A stretch of DNA of 64,000 nt from Paraburkholderia sp. LEh10. Its GTDB lineage: Bacteria; Pseudomonadota; Gammaproteobacteria; Burkholderiales; Burkholderiaceae. The first letter of the stretch is position 1, and the number at the start of each line of letters is the position of its first letter. A model generated the notes under the pieces. The model did not search any database, was not told the DNA's origin, and saw only the letters and a program-made list of their open reading frames with translations. The stretch is from NCBI RefSeq assembly GCF_017814945.1, contig NZ_JAGIPX010000014.1:1-64000 (forward strand). Direction: 5' to 3'. The position numbers and the translations under genes are program-made. Of this stretch, positions 7,660 through 15,711 are shown in pieces.

Positions 7660-8820
7660 TCAGAAAGCGTGACGCATGCCGATCGTCACGGCGACTTGCG
7701 TATCCGTCGACGATGGCGACAACGTGTTGATCATCGCGTGCGAAAGGACCGAGTCCGCCGGCGCGCCATGCACGTTCTGGTACACGCCTTCGAGATAGAA
7801 GTCGGTGCGCTTGCTGACCGCGTAGTCGGTTTGCAGCATCGCCGTATTCCAGCCCGGCGACGAACCGTTGTACGCGCCATGCGTGTACGTGTACGCGCCC
7901 GACACGCTCAATGCCTGCGTGATCGCATACTTCGCATTCACTTCGTAGTTGTCGAGTCGCAACGAGCCGTTGAGCGTTCCCGCCGATGCATCGTTGGCCC
8001 CAAGGTAGGTTCCCGTGCCGAACGAGAACACCCCCGCGACGTTGTCGATCTGCGTATGGCTCCATACCAGGCCGACGGTAGCGGGCCCGTATGTATAGTT
8101 GCCGCCAAGCGACCAGATGCGCTGGCGTTCCGCCAGGAAGTTCGCGCTGGTGTCGGCGGTGGTGACCGCGCCGCCTTGGTTGCCCGCGTTATTGAATTGC
8201 AGGTATCCGGCAGCCAGATTGATGGGACCCTGAGAATACGAAAGACCGAAACCATAGGCGCGATTGTTCGCGAAGTCGCCGGCCTTGTTGCTGAAGCCAT
8301 ACATCGTTTCGAACGTGACGCCGTGCCACACGGGGCTCGTGTACTTGACCGTGTTGTTGACGACAACGGAGTTCGCCGCAAGATTGTCGTTCTCGAACGG
8401 ATGGGCAGCCATGTTACCGCCCCACGAGTTGAACTCGGCCGTCAGCGGCCCGACCAGGTCGTTCATCACGTCAAACTGGCGGCCGAATGTCAGCGTGCCA
8501 TAGGGGTCGCTTTGCAGCCCAACCCAAACCTGCGAACCAAACCCATCGCCGGAGAAAGCCTGTGCGCCGTTATTCAACAGAAAGCCTTGCTCCAGCTTGA
8601 AGACGGCATGCAATCCGCCACCGAGATCCTCCGACCCCTTGAGACCAAACACGGTGTTCTGCGTCGCGCTGGTCAGTTCCTGCCAGTTGCTGTGTCCCTG
8701 CTGATTGTTGGTGTAGACGAGTCCGGTATCGAGAAGGCCGTAAAGGGTCACGCTGCTTTGCGCATGTGCCGCAGCGGTAAAAGTTCCAAGAAGTGCGAGG
8801 GCGAGTAAAGATTTCTTCAT
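7660..8820 (-). CDS. Outer-membrane porin, Burkholderia OmpC-like (Porin_4) family
   Basis: The 386-residue precursor has a classic signal peptide (MKKSLLALALLGTFTAAAHA, cleavage before QSS) and then a 16-strand-type beta-barrel. It starts SSVTLYGLLDTGL, has the GLKGSEDLGGGL turn and the TFGRQFD constriction-region motif, and ends in a terminal phenylalanine (GMRHAF), the Bam recognition signal. It should form trimeric channels for small hydrophilic solutes. A GGAGCC Shine-Dalgarno precedes the ATG, and a strong terminator follows the gene. Specificity is not predictable. Confidence 0.95.
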   Translation of the reverse strand: MKKSLLALALLGTFTAAAHAQSSVTLYGLLDTGLVYTNNQQGHSNWQELTSATQNTVFGLKGSEDLGGGLHAVFKLEQGFLLNNGAQAFSGDGFGSQVWVGLQSDPYGTLTFGRQFDVMNDLVGPLTAEFNSWGGNMAAHPFENDNLAANSVVVNNTVKYTSPVWHGVTFETMYGFSNKAGDFANNRAYGFGLSYSQGPINLAAGYLQFNNAGNQGGAVTTADTSANFLAERQRIWSLGGNYTYGPATVGLVWSHTQIDNVAGVFSFGTGTYLGANDASAGTLNGSLRLDNYEVNAKYAITQALSVSGAYTYTHGAYNGSSPGWNTAMLQTDYAVSKRTDFYLEGVYQNVHGAPADSVLSHAMINTLSPSSTDTQVAVTIGMRHAF

Positions 8821-9011
8821 TTATTGGCTCCATGATGTGCTGTTATTCGATCGCGCGGGATCGACACCAGCGTCGCCATCATAGGAGCAACAAAAATAAT
8901 CCGCGTTGAAGCGCGCAGCACAGCGATGGCAGCAAACTTGCACCAGGCTTGCGCCGCTTTCAGCGAGATGAACGAGCTGCGCAGCGGGCGCATCTCGCGG
9001 AAAACGCTCCG

Positions 9012-9401
9012 TTACCGCAATGCATTGCGTCGGTGCCGCCCATCTGCTTTGCGCTCGAGCAGCAACCGGCTCATTGCAGACAGGAGATCGGATGGGTCGA
9101 GCGGCTTGCGCAGAAAGCCGTCGTAATAGACGAACGCGGGCGGACTCGGCTCGCCCGATACGAGAATGAACACGATGTCCACGAGGCGCGGCTCGTTGCG
9201 CACGTGATAGCAGAGCACGCTGCCGGACATCACAGGCATTCGCCAGTCGGCAACGACGATATCGACATCACGCGCACGAAGCACTTCCAGCGCCGCGCGT
9301 CCGTCCTGTGCGAGACAGGTTTCGTATCCGTTCGCCTCGCAAACCGACTGCCATGCTTCGAGCGTTTCAACATCGTCGTCTACAAGAAGCACCATCGGCA
9401 T
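9012..9401 (-). CDS. Single-domain response regulator (CheY-like receiver)
   Basis: The 129-residue protein is a lone receiver domain. The acidic pocket is D8-D10 (VDDD), the phosphoacceptor is D52 (VVADWRMP), and the conserved lysine is K99 (FLRKPLD). There is no output domain, so it probably works by phosphorelay or protein-protein contact. No histidine kinase is adjacent. ATG 9401 follows a GAGAGG ribosome binding site. Confidence 0.9.
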   Translation of the reverse strand: MPMVLLVDDDVETLEAWQSVCEANGYETCLAQDGRAALEVLRARDVDIVVADWRMPVMSGSVLCYHVRNEPRLVDIVFILVSGEPSPPAFVYYDGFLRKPLDPSDLLSAMSRLLLERKADGRHRRNALR

Positions 9402-9587
9402 ATCTGGCCTCTCTCATGACCATTTACGGGACTGCGCTCGCGGCGCTTTTTCGCCGTCCTGGCGCGTCCTTGAGTTTCGCCGTCGAAAAGACATTGCAAA
9501 TGCCGACGCATCGTGACTTCGACACGGCTGCGCCGGCCCGCTCCAACTGCCCGTGTGATACGTGTGATACGGCAGCTGATGCATGAC

Positions 9588-10616
9588 TCATACCGGGAAC
9601 GGATTGCGCTCCGCGAAGCCTTCCTGATGCCAATACGGGTACACGGGCCTGACCTTGCTTGCTGCATCGAGCTTCGCAATCTGCTCCTGTGTGAGGTTCC
9701 AGCCGACCGCACCGAGATTCTGACGCAATTGCTCCTCGTTGCGCGCGCCGACCAGCACCGTCGAAACAGTCGGCCGTTGCAACAGCCAGTTCAGCGCGAT
9801 TTGCGGCACCGTCTTGCCCGTTTCCTCGGCGATGGCATCGAGCGCGTCCACCACGCGATACAGATACTCGTCGGGTACGGGCGGGCCGATATCGGCCGTC
9901 TTATGCAGCCGGCTCAGCGCCGGCAGCGGCGTCCCACGGCGGATCTTCCCTGTCAGGCGGCCCCAGCCCAACGGGCTCCAGACGACGGCGCCGACACCCT
10001 GGTCGATGCCGAGCGGCATCAGTTCCCACTCGTAGTCACGCCCGATTAGCGAATAATAGGTCTGATTCGCCACATAGCGCGGATAGCCGTAGCGGTCCGC
10101 GACGTCGAGCGATTTCTGCAGATGCCAGCCGGAAAAATTCGACACGCCCGTATAGCGGATCTTGCCCGCACGCACGAGGTCGTTCAGTGTCGATAGTGTT
10201 TCTTCGACGGGCGTCTTCGCATCGAAGCCGTGCAGCTGGAACAGATCGATGTAGTCTGTCTGCAGGCGCTTGAGCGCCGCATCGACGGCCTTGATGAGGT
10301 GAAAACGCGATGAGCCGACACCGTTCGGATCGCTTTCGTCGAAGCGAAACGTCGCCTTCGTCGAGATGATCGCGTTGTCGCGACGCCCTTTGAGCGCTTC
10401 GCCCAGAATCGACTCCGAAGCGCCGCTCGAATAGATATCGGCGCTATCGAACATCGTCACGCCCGCGTCGAGGCAGATATCGACGAGCTTGCGCGCCTCG
10501 GCGACATCCGTTTCACCCCACGCCTGAAAGAGCTCGCCTTTACCGCCGAATGTTCCCGTGCCGAAACTCAGCACTGGAACCTTGAATCCTGATGCACCCA
10601 GGTGACGATATTCCAT
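9588..10616 (-). CDS. Aldo/keto reductase
   Basis: The 342-residue NADPH-dependent oxidoreductase has a TIM-barrel AKR fold. The catalytic tetrad is visible: D57 and Y62 (MFDSADIY), K87 (STKATF) and H129 (LFQLHGFD). The segment GVSNFSGWHL and the C-terminal cofactor segment VGARNEEQLRQNL are typical of the YajO/AKR12-13-like group. It probably reduces aldehydes or ketones; the substrate is not clear. GAGG precedes ATG 10616. It stands alone between the receiver gene and a secreted esterase. Confidence 0.92.
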   Translation of the reverse strand: MEYRHLGASGFKVPVLSFGTGTFGGKGELFQAWGETDVAEARKLVDICLDAGVTMFDSADIYSSGASESILGEALKGRRDNAIISTKATFRFDESDPNGVGSSRFHLIKAVDAALKRLQTDYIDLFQLHGFDAKTPVEETLSTLNDLVRAGKIRYTGVSNFSGWHLQKSLDVADRYGYPRYVANQTYYSLIGRDYEWELMPLGIDQGVGAVVWSPLGWGRLTGKIRRGTPLPALSRLHKTADIGPPVPDEYLYRVVDALDAIAEETGKTVPQIALNWLLQRPTVSTVLVGARNEEQLRQNLGAVGWNLTQEQIAKLDAASKVRPVYPYWHQEGFAERNPFPV

Positions 10617-10767
10617 CTTGGCCTCATTGATGTTTCGGGTTGGATCATGCGTGGCGCGTCGATGCGCCCGAGCTTCAACGCCTCGTCGATAGACTACTCC
10701 AATGACCCGCCGCGTGCTGACGGCTCACCCGACGTCAATGATTTGAAAGACGAAGCCCCGCTCGCCT

Positions 10768-11868
10768 TCAAGGTGTCGCGCCCGAGGTCAGCCGTTCGAT
10801 CATCGCGCGAATGGTTTGCATCTGGACACCTTGCTGGTCGGCGTAGTGCGCGTCCGTATAGCCCCACCAGTCCCAGCAACCGAACGGATTTTCTTGTGGA
10901 ATGGACAACGCCTGCGGAAACAGCACGACGATCCTGTTGTTGTCCGCCCATTTGTCATAGCCCGAATGCTTGACGAAGGTCGTGCCGTAGTAGAGCCCAC
11001 CGCCCGGCGGCCCCTTCAACGGCAAATAGTCCTGCCCTTGCCTGCACCCATGCAACGCGACGTGCAAACGGCATTTCGCGCCGCGCTTGCATTCGTCCGG
11101 GACGTAGATCCATGCGGTGCTGTCGAGGCCGGCGCTGCCAGGCGCGAACTCGCCGTCCTTCGGTATGAACGCGGCCTGGTCGAACTTGATGAACCGGCCG
11201 AGTGGCCGCGAACCCGCGCGCGGCGTCAATGGGCCGGGCCCATAAATCCAGCCGAGGATCGCCTCTGCGGCGTCGTATTGGCACTTGCCGATGAACGGCG
11301 ACTCCGACTTGCCGCATGCCGTGCCGTAGTTCAACGTCGGCATCGTATGCGCGGCGTTCGGTAGCCACGCTGCGGACAGATTGCCGGGCACAACGCCCAG
11401 CGCGCCATAGTAACTGTCGAGCTGCCGCACGACGGCTGGAGGCACCGTCGTGTCATTCGCGCCGGAGATCGTGACGACCCGCTGTCGCCGGACATTCGCC
11501 GGATCGTCGATCAGCGCGCGTGCATGAAAGTCTAGCGTCTTCGCAACCAGCGCGGACACGGAAGTACTGCCATCCGATACCCGACACGCCGCGTACGGCT
11601 CGCCCGTGCACGAGCATCGCGTGATCGCCGTCTGCGTGTCGTTCTGCGAACAGTAGTACGGACCAGCCGCGACGACACCCACGCCTTTGATGATCGACGA
11701 ATACGCAATCCCGATCTGCACGGCCATGAAGCCGCCCGATGAAATGCCTGAAACGGACGTTTCGTTGATGTCGATATTGAGGGCAGGCAACGGCTGCACC
11801 GATTCCGCGAAGCTATGCGAAGACAGGATCGACAGAGCAAGTCCCACTATTCCTGTTGCGATTTTCAT
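10768..11868 (-). CDS. Secreted PHB-depolymerase-type esterase
   Basis: The 366-residue protein has a Sec signal peptide (about residues 1-21, ending SHSFAES) and an alpha/beta-hydrolase domain related to COG3509 polyhydroxybutyrate depolymerases. The nucleophile elbow GISSG gives Ser43 immediately after the mature N-terminus. Many cysteines (CSCTG, C-K-R-G-A-K-C, HGCRQG) suggest disulfides, as expected for a periplasmic or extracellular enzyme. Substrates could be short-chain poly(3-hydroxybutyrate), its oligomers or other esters. GAGGGG precedes the ATG. It is probably monocistronic. Confidence 0.8.
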   Translation of the reverse strand: MKIATGIVGLALSILSSHSFAESVQPLPALNIDINETSVSGISSGGFMAVQIGIAYSSIIKGVGVVAAGPYYCSQNDTQTAITRCSCTGEPYAACRVSDGSTSVSALVAKTLDFHARALIDDPANVRRQRVVTISGANDTTVPPAVVRQLDSYYGALGVVPGNLSAAWLPNAAHTMPTLNYGTACGKSESPFIGKCQYDAAEAILGWIYGPGPLTPRAGSRPLGRFIKFDQAAFIPKDGEFAPGSAGLDSTAWIYVPDECKRGAKCRLHVALHGCRQGQDYLPLKGPPGGGLYYGTTFVKHSGYDKWADNNRIVVLFPQALSIPQENPFGCWDWWGYTDAHYADQQGVQMQTIRAMIERLTSGATP

Positions 11869-12032
11869 GGCTGGTCCCCTCCTCTATAACGTGCTGATGC
11901 GCTCGATTCACGCTCGTCAAAACCAAGACGAACTCGGCAATGACGTTTGCACAAATCACACGTCGACTTCAACTACATGCGACCTAACGCGTACGATCCT
12001 GTGAACACTGCGCGCATTTCTTCCGCTGGTAG

Positions 12033-12064
12033 AAACAAAACGAGCCATCGTCGCCGATGACTCG
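12033..12064 (-). terminator. Terminator of the sterol-desaturase-type gene
   Basis: On the minus strand, a 10-bp stem with one mismatch (CGAGTCATCG / CGATGGCTCG, 4-base loop) is followed by TTTTGTTTC. It lies beyond the 13-bp tandem repeats and downstream of the gene ending at 12140. Confidence 0.7.
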
Positions 12065-12070
12065 CTTTGC

Positions 12071-12135
12071 TTGGTGTTGCCGCTGGGTGTTGCCGCTTGG
12101 TGTTGCCGCTGGGTCTTGCCGCCAGGTCTTGCCAA
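12071..12135. repeat. 13-bp tandem repeat, 5 units
   Basis: Five adjacent 13-bp units with consensus T(T/G)GGT(G/C)TTGCCGC. The last unit is the most diverged. They begin 6 bp after the terminator stem and end 4 bp before the stop codon of the sterol-desaturase-type gene, so they lie in its 3' untranslated region. Confidence 0.85.
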
Positions 12136-12139
12136 CGTA

Positions 12140-13054
12140 TCAACCGTTGACGGCCTCGCATTCCGTGCGCGCCGGCTGGTTCTTGCGGCGCAGTTCTTCC
12201 GTCGTTTCGCCGCCGCCATCCGGAAGCCATCCCGGCGGCTGGATCACGTGGTTGATCGCGATCCACGGGTTCTTCGCCTTCACGACGTCGCGGATCAGCG
12301 TTGCCCAGTGCTCGAACTCGACGACGAACGGATTGCGCGACGTGGTCGGCGTGACGAAACCGTAGACGCAGGGTTCATCTGCGCGCTCCTCGACGTAGGT
12401 GCCGAACAGCCGGTCGAAGATGATCAGCACGCCGCCGTAGTTCGCATCGAGGTAATCGACGTTCGATGCGTGGTGAACACGGTGGGCAGACGGCGTGTTG
12501 AACACGTATTCGAACCAGCCGAGCTTCGGAATCCACGTCGTATGCAGCCAGAACTGATACATCAGGTTGAGGAAGATCGTCAGCATCACCACTTCAGGCT
12601 TCACGCCGAGCCATACGAGCGGCGCGAAGAAGAGCGTCGCGCCCGACAGCTTGCTCGTCAAGCCGAGACGGAATGACGTCGACAGCGTCAACTGGTTCGG
12701 CGAATGGTGCACGGCATGCGTGGCCCAGAAGAAGCGCACGCGATGCGACGCGCGGTGATACCAGTAGTAGCAGAACTCCTGTCCGATGAAGAGCGCGAAC
12801 ACCATCAGCACGCTATTGATCTCGACGTTGGAAATGCGATGGTCGAAGACGAAGCTGAAAAGAGGCGTCGCGAGCGAGAGCGGCAGCAGCGCGAGCAGCC
12901 TGCGCACGGTCAGGTCGAACAGAGAAATCCACACCTCGTACCACGCAAATGGTGTGGCTGCGTTCTTCCTGCGGCTAAGCACGACTGCTTCGATCATCGA
13001 GACGGCGACGACGAAGCCCGTGAACGAAAGGACCAGTTTTGTGATGAATTCCAT
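12140..13054 (-). CDS. Sterol desaturase/fatty acid hydroxylase-family membrane protein
   Basis: The 304-residue integral membrane protein has several hydrophobic segments and the three di-iron histidine boxes of the family: HRASH (H100, H104), HAVHH (H113, H116, H117) and HRVHH (H191, H194, H195). Bacterial members hydroxylate or desaturate lipids using O2 in the inner membrane; the substrate here is unknown. The C-terminal 30 residues are polar and probably disordered. Tandem repeats and a terminator lie directly downstream. Confidence 0.9.
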   Translation of the reverse strand: MEFITKLVLSFTGFVVAVSMIEAVVLSRRKNAATPFAWYEVWISLFDLTVRRLLALLPLSLATPLFSFVFDHRISNVEINSVLMVFALFIGQEFCYYWYHRASHRVRFFWATHAVHHSPNQLTLSTSFRLGLTSKLSGATLFFAPLVWLGVKPEVVMLTIFLNLMYQFWLHTTWIPKLGWFEYVFNTPSAHRVHHASNVDYLDANYGGVLIIFDRLFGTYVEERADEPCVYGFVTPTTSRNPFVVEFEHWATLIRDVVKAKNPWIAINHVIQPPGWLPDGGGETTEELRRKNQPARTECEAVNG

Positions 13055-13332
13055 GACGATGCCATTGACGGTTGTGGCGGGAGGTATCGTCTGCGGTGGA
13101 CAGTTCGATCAATGCATCGCATCCGATATGCGAACTTTAAGCATCGGCGCCGTTACAGGCTATGCGGAAGTTATTTCACCGTATGTCACCGCCCTCGGAG
13201 GCTTGCGGGGCGGGCGTTTGAGCCGTTTTCCGGGCGCTCGGCCGGCGTCGAAAAACGGCGAATATGTCGCCGGGGCGGCGCTCTCCGCACGGCGGCGAAC
13301 CCCGCCGCCCGCGAGCGCGGAGCCGGAGCGCG

Positions 13333-14349
13333 TCAGCCCGGCATCGTAGCGCGGACCGTGTATTCGTCTTCCGGCACGGCCACGGCGAGACGTTTGAGCG
13401 ATGTGTAGAAGTCGGAAGGCAGCGGTTCGACGGGATAGCCGCGTTTCTCCCATGCGTCGAGTCCGCCCTTCAATGCGTGCGCATGATGAATCCCTTTGCG
13501 ATGCAGTCGCTCGATGATGTGTCTGGCCGTCGCCTCGTTCGGACACACGCAGTAGACGACGATCGAATGCGCGAGCAGCGCGGGGTCCAGCTGGTCGGGC
13601 GAGTCGAGGTCGAGGGGATACGCGCCGGCGATCCGATAAGCCTCTTTATCGCGCACGCTGCGCGGCCTTGCATCGAAGATCAGAGGCGGCGCATCCGAAC
13701 GCATCATCGCGTCGAGCTGTTCGGGGCTGATGCGTCTCTCCGCGAGCTTGCGCCGGAACTGTATGCGGCGTATCCAGCGATACAACAGCACGGTCGCGCA
13801 GATCGCGGCGAATGCATCGAAGATCGTGCCGCCGTTATGCCGCACCAGCAGCATCGCCTGCACGATTTCATCGTGCAACGCCGCGCCGCCGATCAGATAC
13901 GTGCCCGTCCACAGCGACGCGCCGACGGCATCCCAGAGCAGGAAGACGCCCGGCGCGATCGCTGTCGTGCCGAGCAGCGGCGCGCAGATGAGCCCGAGGC
14001 CGGGCAGGAATTTGGCGAGCGTGAGAATCGGCGCGCCGTGCTTTTCGAAGACGCCGCGCGCCACGCGCAGCGATGTATCGAGCGACAGTGAGAAGCGCAC
14101 CAGCCCATTCAGCAGACGCCGCCCGCGCACACGTCCGACGAAGAACCACAGTGAATCCGCGAGCAATGTCGCGCCGACGGCCGCGCAGAACACGCCCGCG
14201 TAGGACACCTGTCCCACCGCCGCCATCGTCCCGGCGAGCATCAGCATCGGCGCGGCCGGAACGGGCACGCCCAGTTGCGTGACGAGCACGCTCAGAAACA
14301 CGGCCCACGGGCCGAGCGACGGCGGAAGAGCGGTGGGGAAATGCCACAC
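13333..14349 (-). CDS. DedA-family membrane protein fused to a rhodanese domain
   Basis: The 338-residue protein starts with GTG 14349, eight bases after AAAGGA. Residues about 1-200 form a DedA/SNARE-associated domain with several membrane helices and the motif KFLPGLGLICAPLLG; DedA proteins act in lipid flipping and proton-dependent envelope homeostasis. Residues about 210-315 are a cytoplasmic rhodanese domain with the active-site cysteine in VVYCVCPNE and the typical GGLDAWEKRGYPVE end. DedA-rhodanese fusions occur in several proteobacteria. The link between sulfur transfer and membrane lipid transport is not explained. Confidence 0.9.
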   Translation of the reverse strand: MWHFPTALPPSLGPWAVFLSVLVTQLGVPVPAAPMLMLAGTMAAVGQVSYAGVFCAAVGATLLADSLWFFVGRVRGRRLLNGLVRFSLSLDTSLRVARGVFEKHGAPILTLAKFLPGLGLICAPLLGTTAIAPGVFLLWDAVGASLWTGTYLIGGAALHDEIVQAMLLVRHNGGTIFDAFAAICATVLLYRWIRRIQFRRKLAERRISPEQLDAMMRSDAPPLIFDARPRSVRDKEAYRIAGAYPLDLDSPDQLDPALLAHSIVVYCVCPNEATARHIIERLHRKGIHHAHALKGGLDAWEKRGYPVEPLPSDFYTSLKRLAVAVPEDEYTVRATMPG

Positions 14350-14769
14350 GGCAGCGGTCCTTTAAGCATCGATCACGCGCATCCAGGCCGCACGCCGCCC
14401 GTTGAAACAGCGACGCGCATCGCGGATGCCCGGCGCCCTCGGCAAGCGACGCCCCCGCGATTCTAGACGGTATCGCGCAAGTCCGTCTTTTAGCCGTACA
14501 ACGCGCGCGTGGTCCCGTCATCGCACACTCATGCCGAAACGCGTGAAGTGATCGGCAGAAAAATCCGAACACTTTGACATTCGCGCGTAACATGGCCGTG
14601 CATGTCGAAGGGACGCACATGCATTTGCAACGAGTATCGGGAAATCGCTATTGCCCGTTTTGCGAAACTCCGCCTAATCTTGAGTTCGGCCAGGGACCTC
14701 ATTTCATCATCGCAGCCGGCGTGCATGAACGCTGTGCCGGGCATTTCATTCCGAGGCGCTACGCAACAC

Positions 14770-15687
14770 ATGGCAGCGTACAAGTTCAAGCTCCTGATCG
14801 TCGACGACGACGTCGCGACCGTGCGCATCATGAGCGACATGCTTTCAGATTACGGGGAACGGCGCTTTGCGCTGTCGGGGGAAATGGGCTTGCTGCTCGC
14901 GCGGCAGTCCACGCCGGACCTGATCCTGCTCGATGCGAGCATGCCCGGCATGACGGGCTTCGACTTCTGCGAGATCCTGAAGGCCGACGCCGAGCTCGCG
15001 AAAATCCCTGTGATCTTCGTCACGAGTCACGACGCACCCGCGCTGGAAATCGACGCGTTCAGGCTCGGCGCATCCGACTATGTGACCAAGCCGCTGAACG
15101 CGACACAACTGCGCGCGCGCGTCGAGACGCAGTTGCGCAAGCGGCTGAAGATGCTGAACCAGTCCGAGCGCTTTCGCGCAGGCTCGTTCTTGCCGCCGAC
15201 GCTCGGCGCGTTGCCCGACAACATTCTGATCATCGAGAGTGATCCCGCGAAACTCGGCCCGCTGCATGATCTGCTGCACGACCTTGGCCGCTGCACCAGC
15301 GCGACGACTGGCGCTGAGGGTTTCGAGCGCGCGCGGCACAGCCTGCCGACGGTGATCCTCGTGAACGCCGAGTTGCCCGACACGACAGGCCCGCAACTGT
15401 GCGCGACGTTGAAGCGGGAGCCGCGTCTCGAAGGCGTGCCCATCCTGTTGATGACGGAGGACGCCAACAACGACACCGACTACGAACAGGCGCTGCTGAA
15501 AGGCGTCGCGGATAGCGTGCTGAAATACGCGCAGCCGACCGTGCTGAAAGCGCGCGTGAAGAACGCGATCGCGTCGGTGCACGCGGACCAGAAGCGCATC
15601 GGCGCGATGCGCGAATACTGGCTGGCGGTGGAAAAAGCGGGGCGGGGCGGCAAGCGCAAGAACGGCGAAGACGATGGTCAGGAATGA
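14770..15687 (+). CDS. Response regulator with two receiver domains, the second degenerate
   Basis: The product has 305 residues with ATG 14770, chosen because the first receiver begins at residue 7 (KLLIVDDD); the frame stays open upstream to 14602. Receiver 1 is complete, with D55 (LILLDASMP) and K107 (VTKPL). Receiver 2 (about 151-275) has ESD in its acidic pocket, but the phosphoacceptor position is Asn199 (ILVNAELPD), so it probably cannot be phosphorylated. There is no DNA-binding or enzymatic output. The C-terminus is Lys/Gly-rich. It may be a signalling hub or phosphate sink with a receiver-like interaction domain. It is convergent with the GGT-family gene. Confidence 0.85.
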   Translation: MAAYKFKLLIVDDDVATVRIMSDMLSDYGERRFALSGEMGLLLARQSTPDLILLDASMPGMTGFDFCEILKADAELAKIPVIFVTSHDAPALEIDAFRLGASDYVTKPLNATQLRARVETQLRKRLKMLNQSERFRAGSFLPPTLGALPDNILIIESDPAKLGPLHDLLHDLGRCTSATTGAEGFERARHSLPTVILVNAELPDTTGPQLCATLKREPRLEGVPILLMTEDANNDTDYEQALLKGVADSVLKYAQPTVLKARVKNAIASVHADQKRIGAMREYWLAVEKAGRGGKRKNGEDDGQE

Positions 15688-15711
15688 ACGCCTTCGCCGC
15701 TTTCCGTGCGC

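Noticed and set aside
12033..12135. Tandem repeats as a CRISPR array
   Set aside because: Units are only 13 bp and directly adjacent with no spacers; no cas genes nearby.
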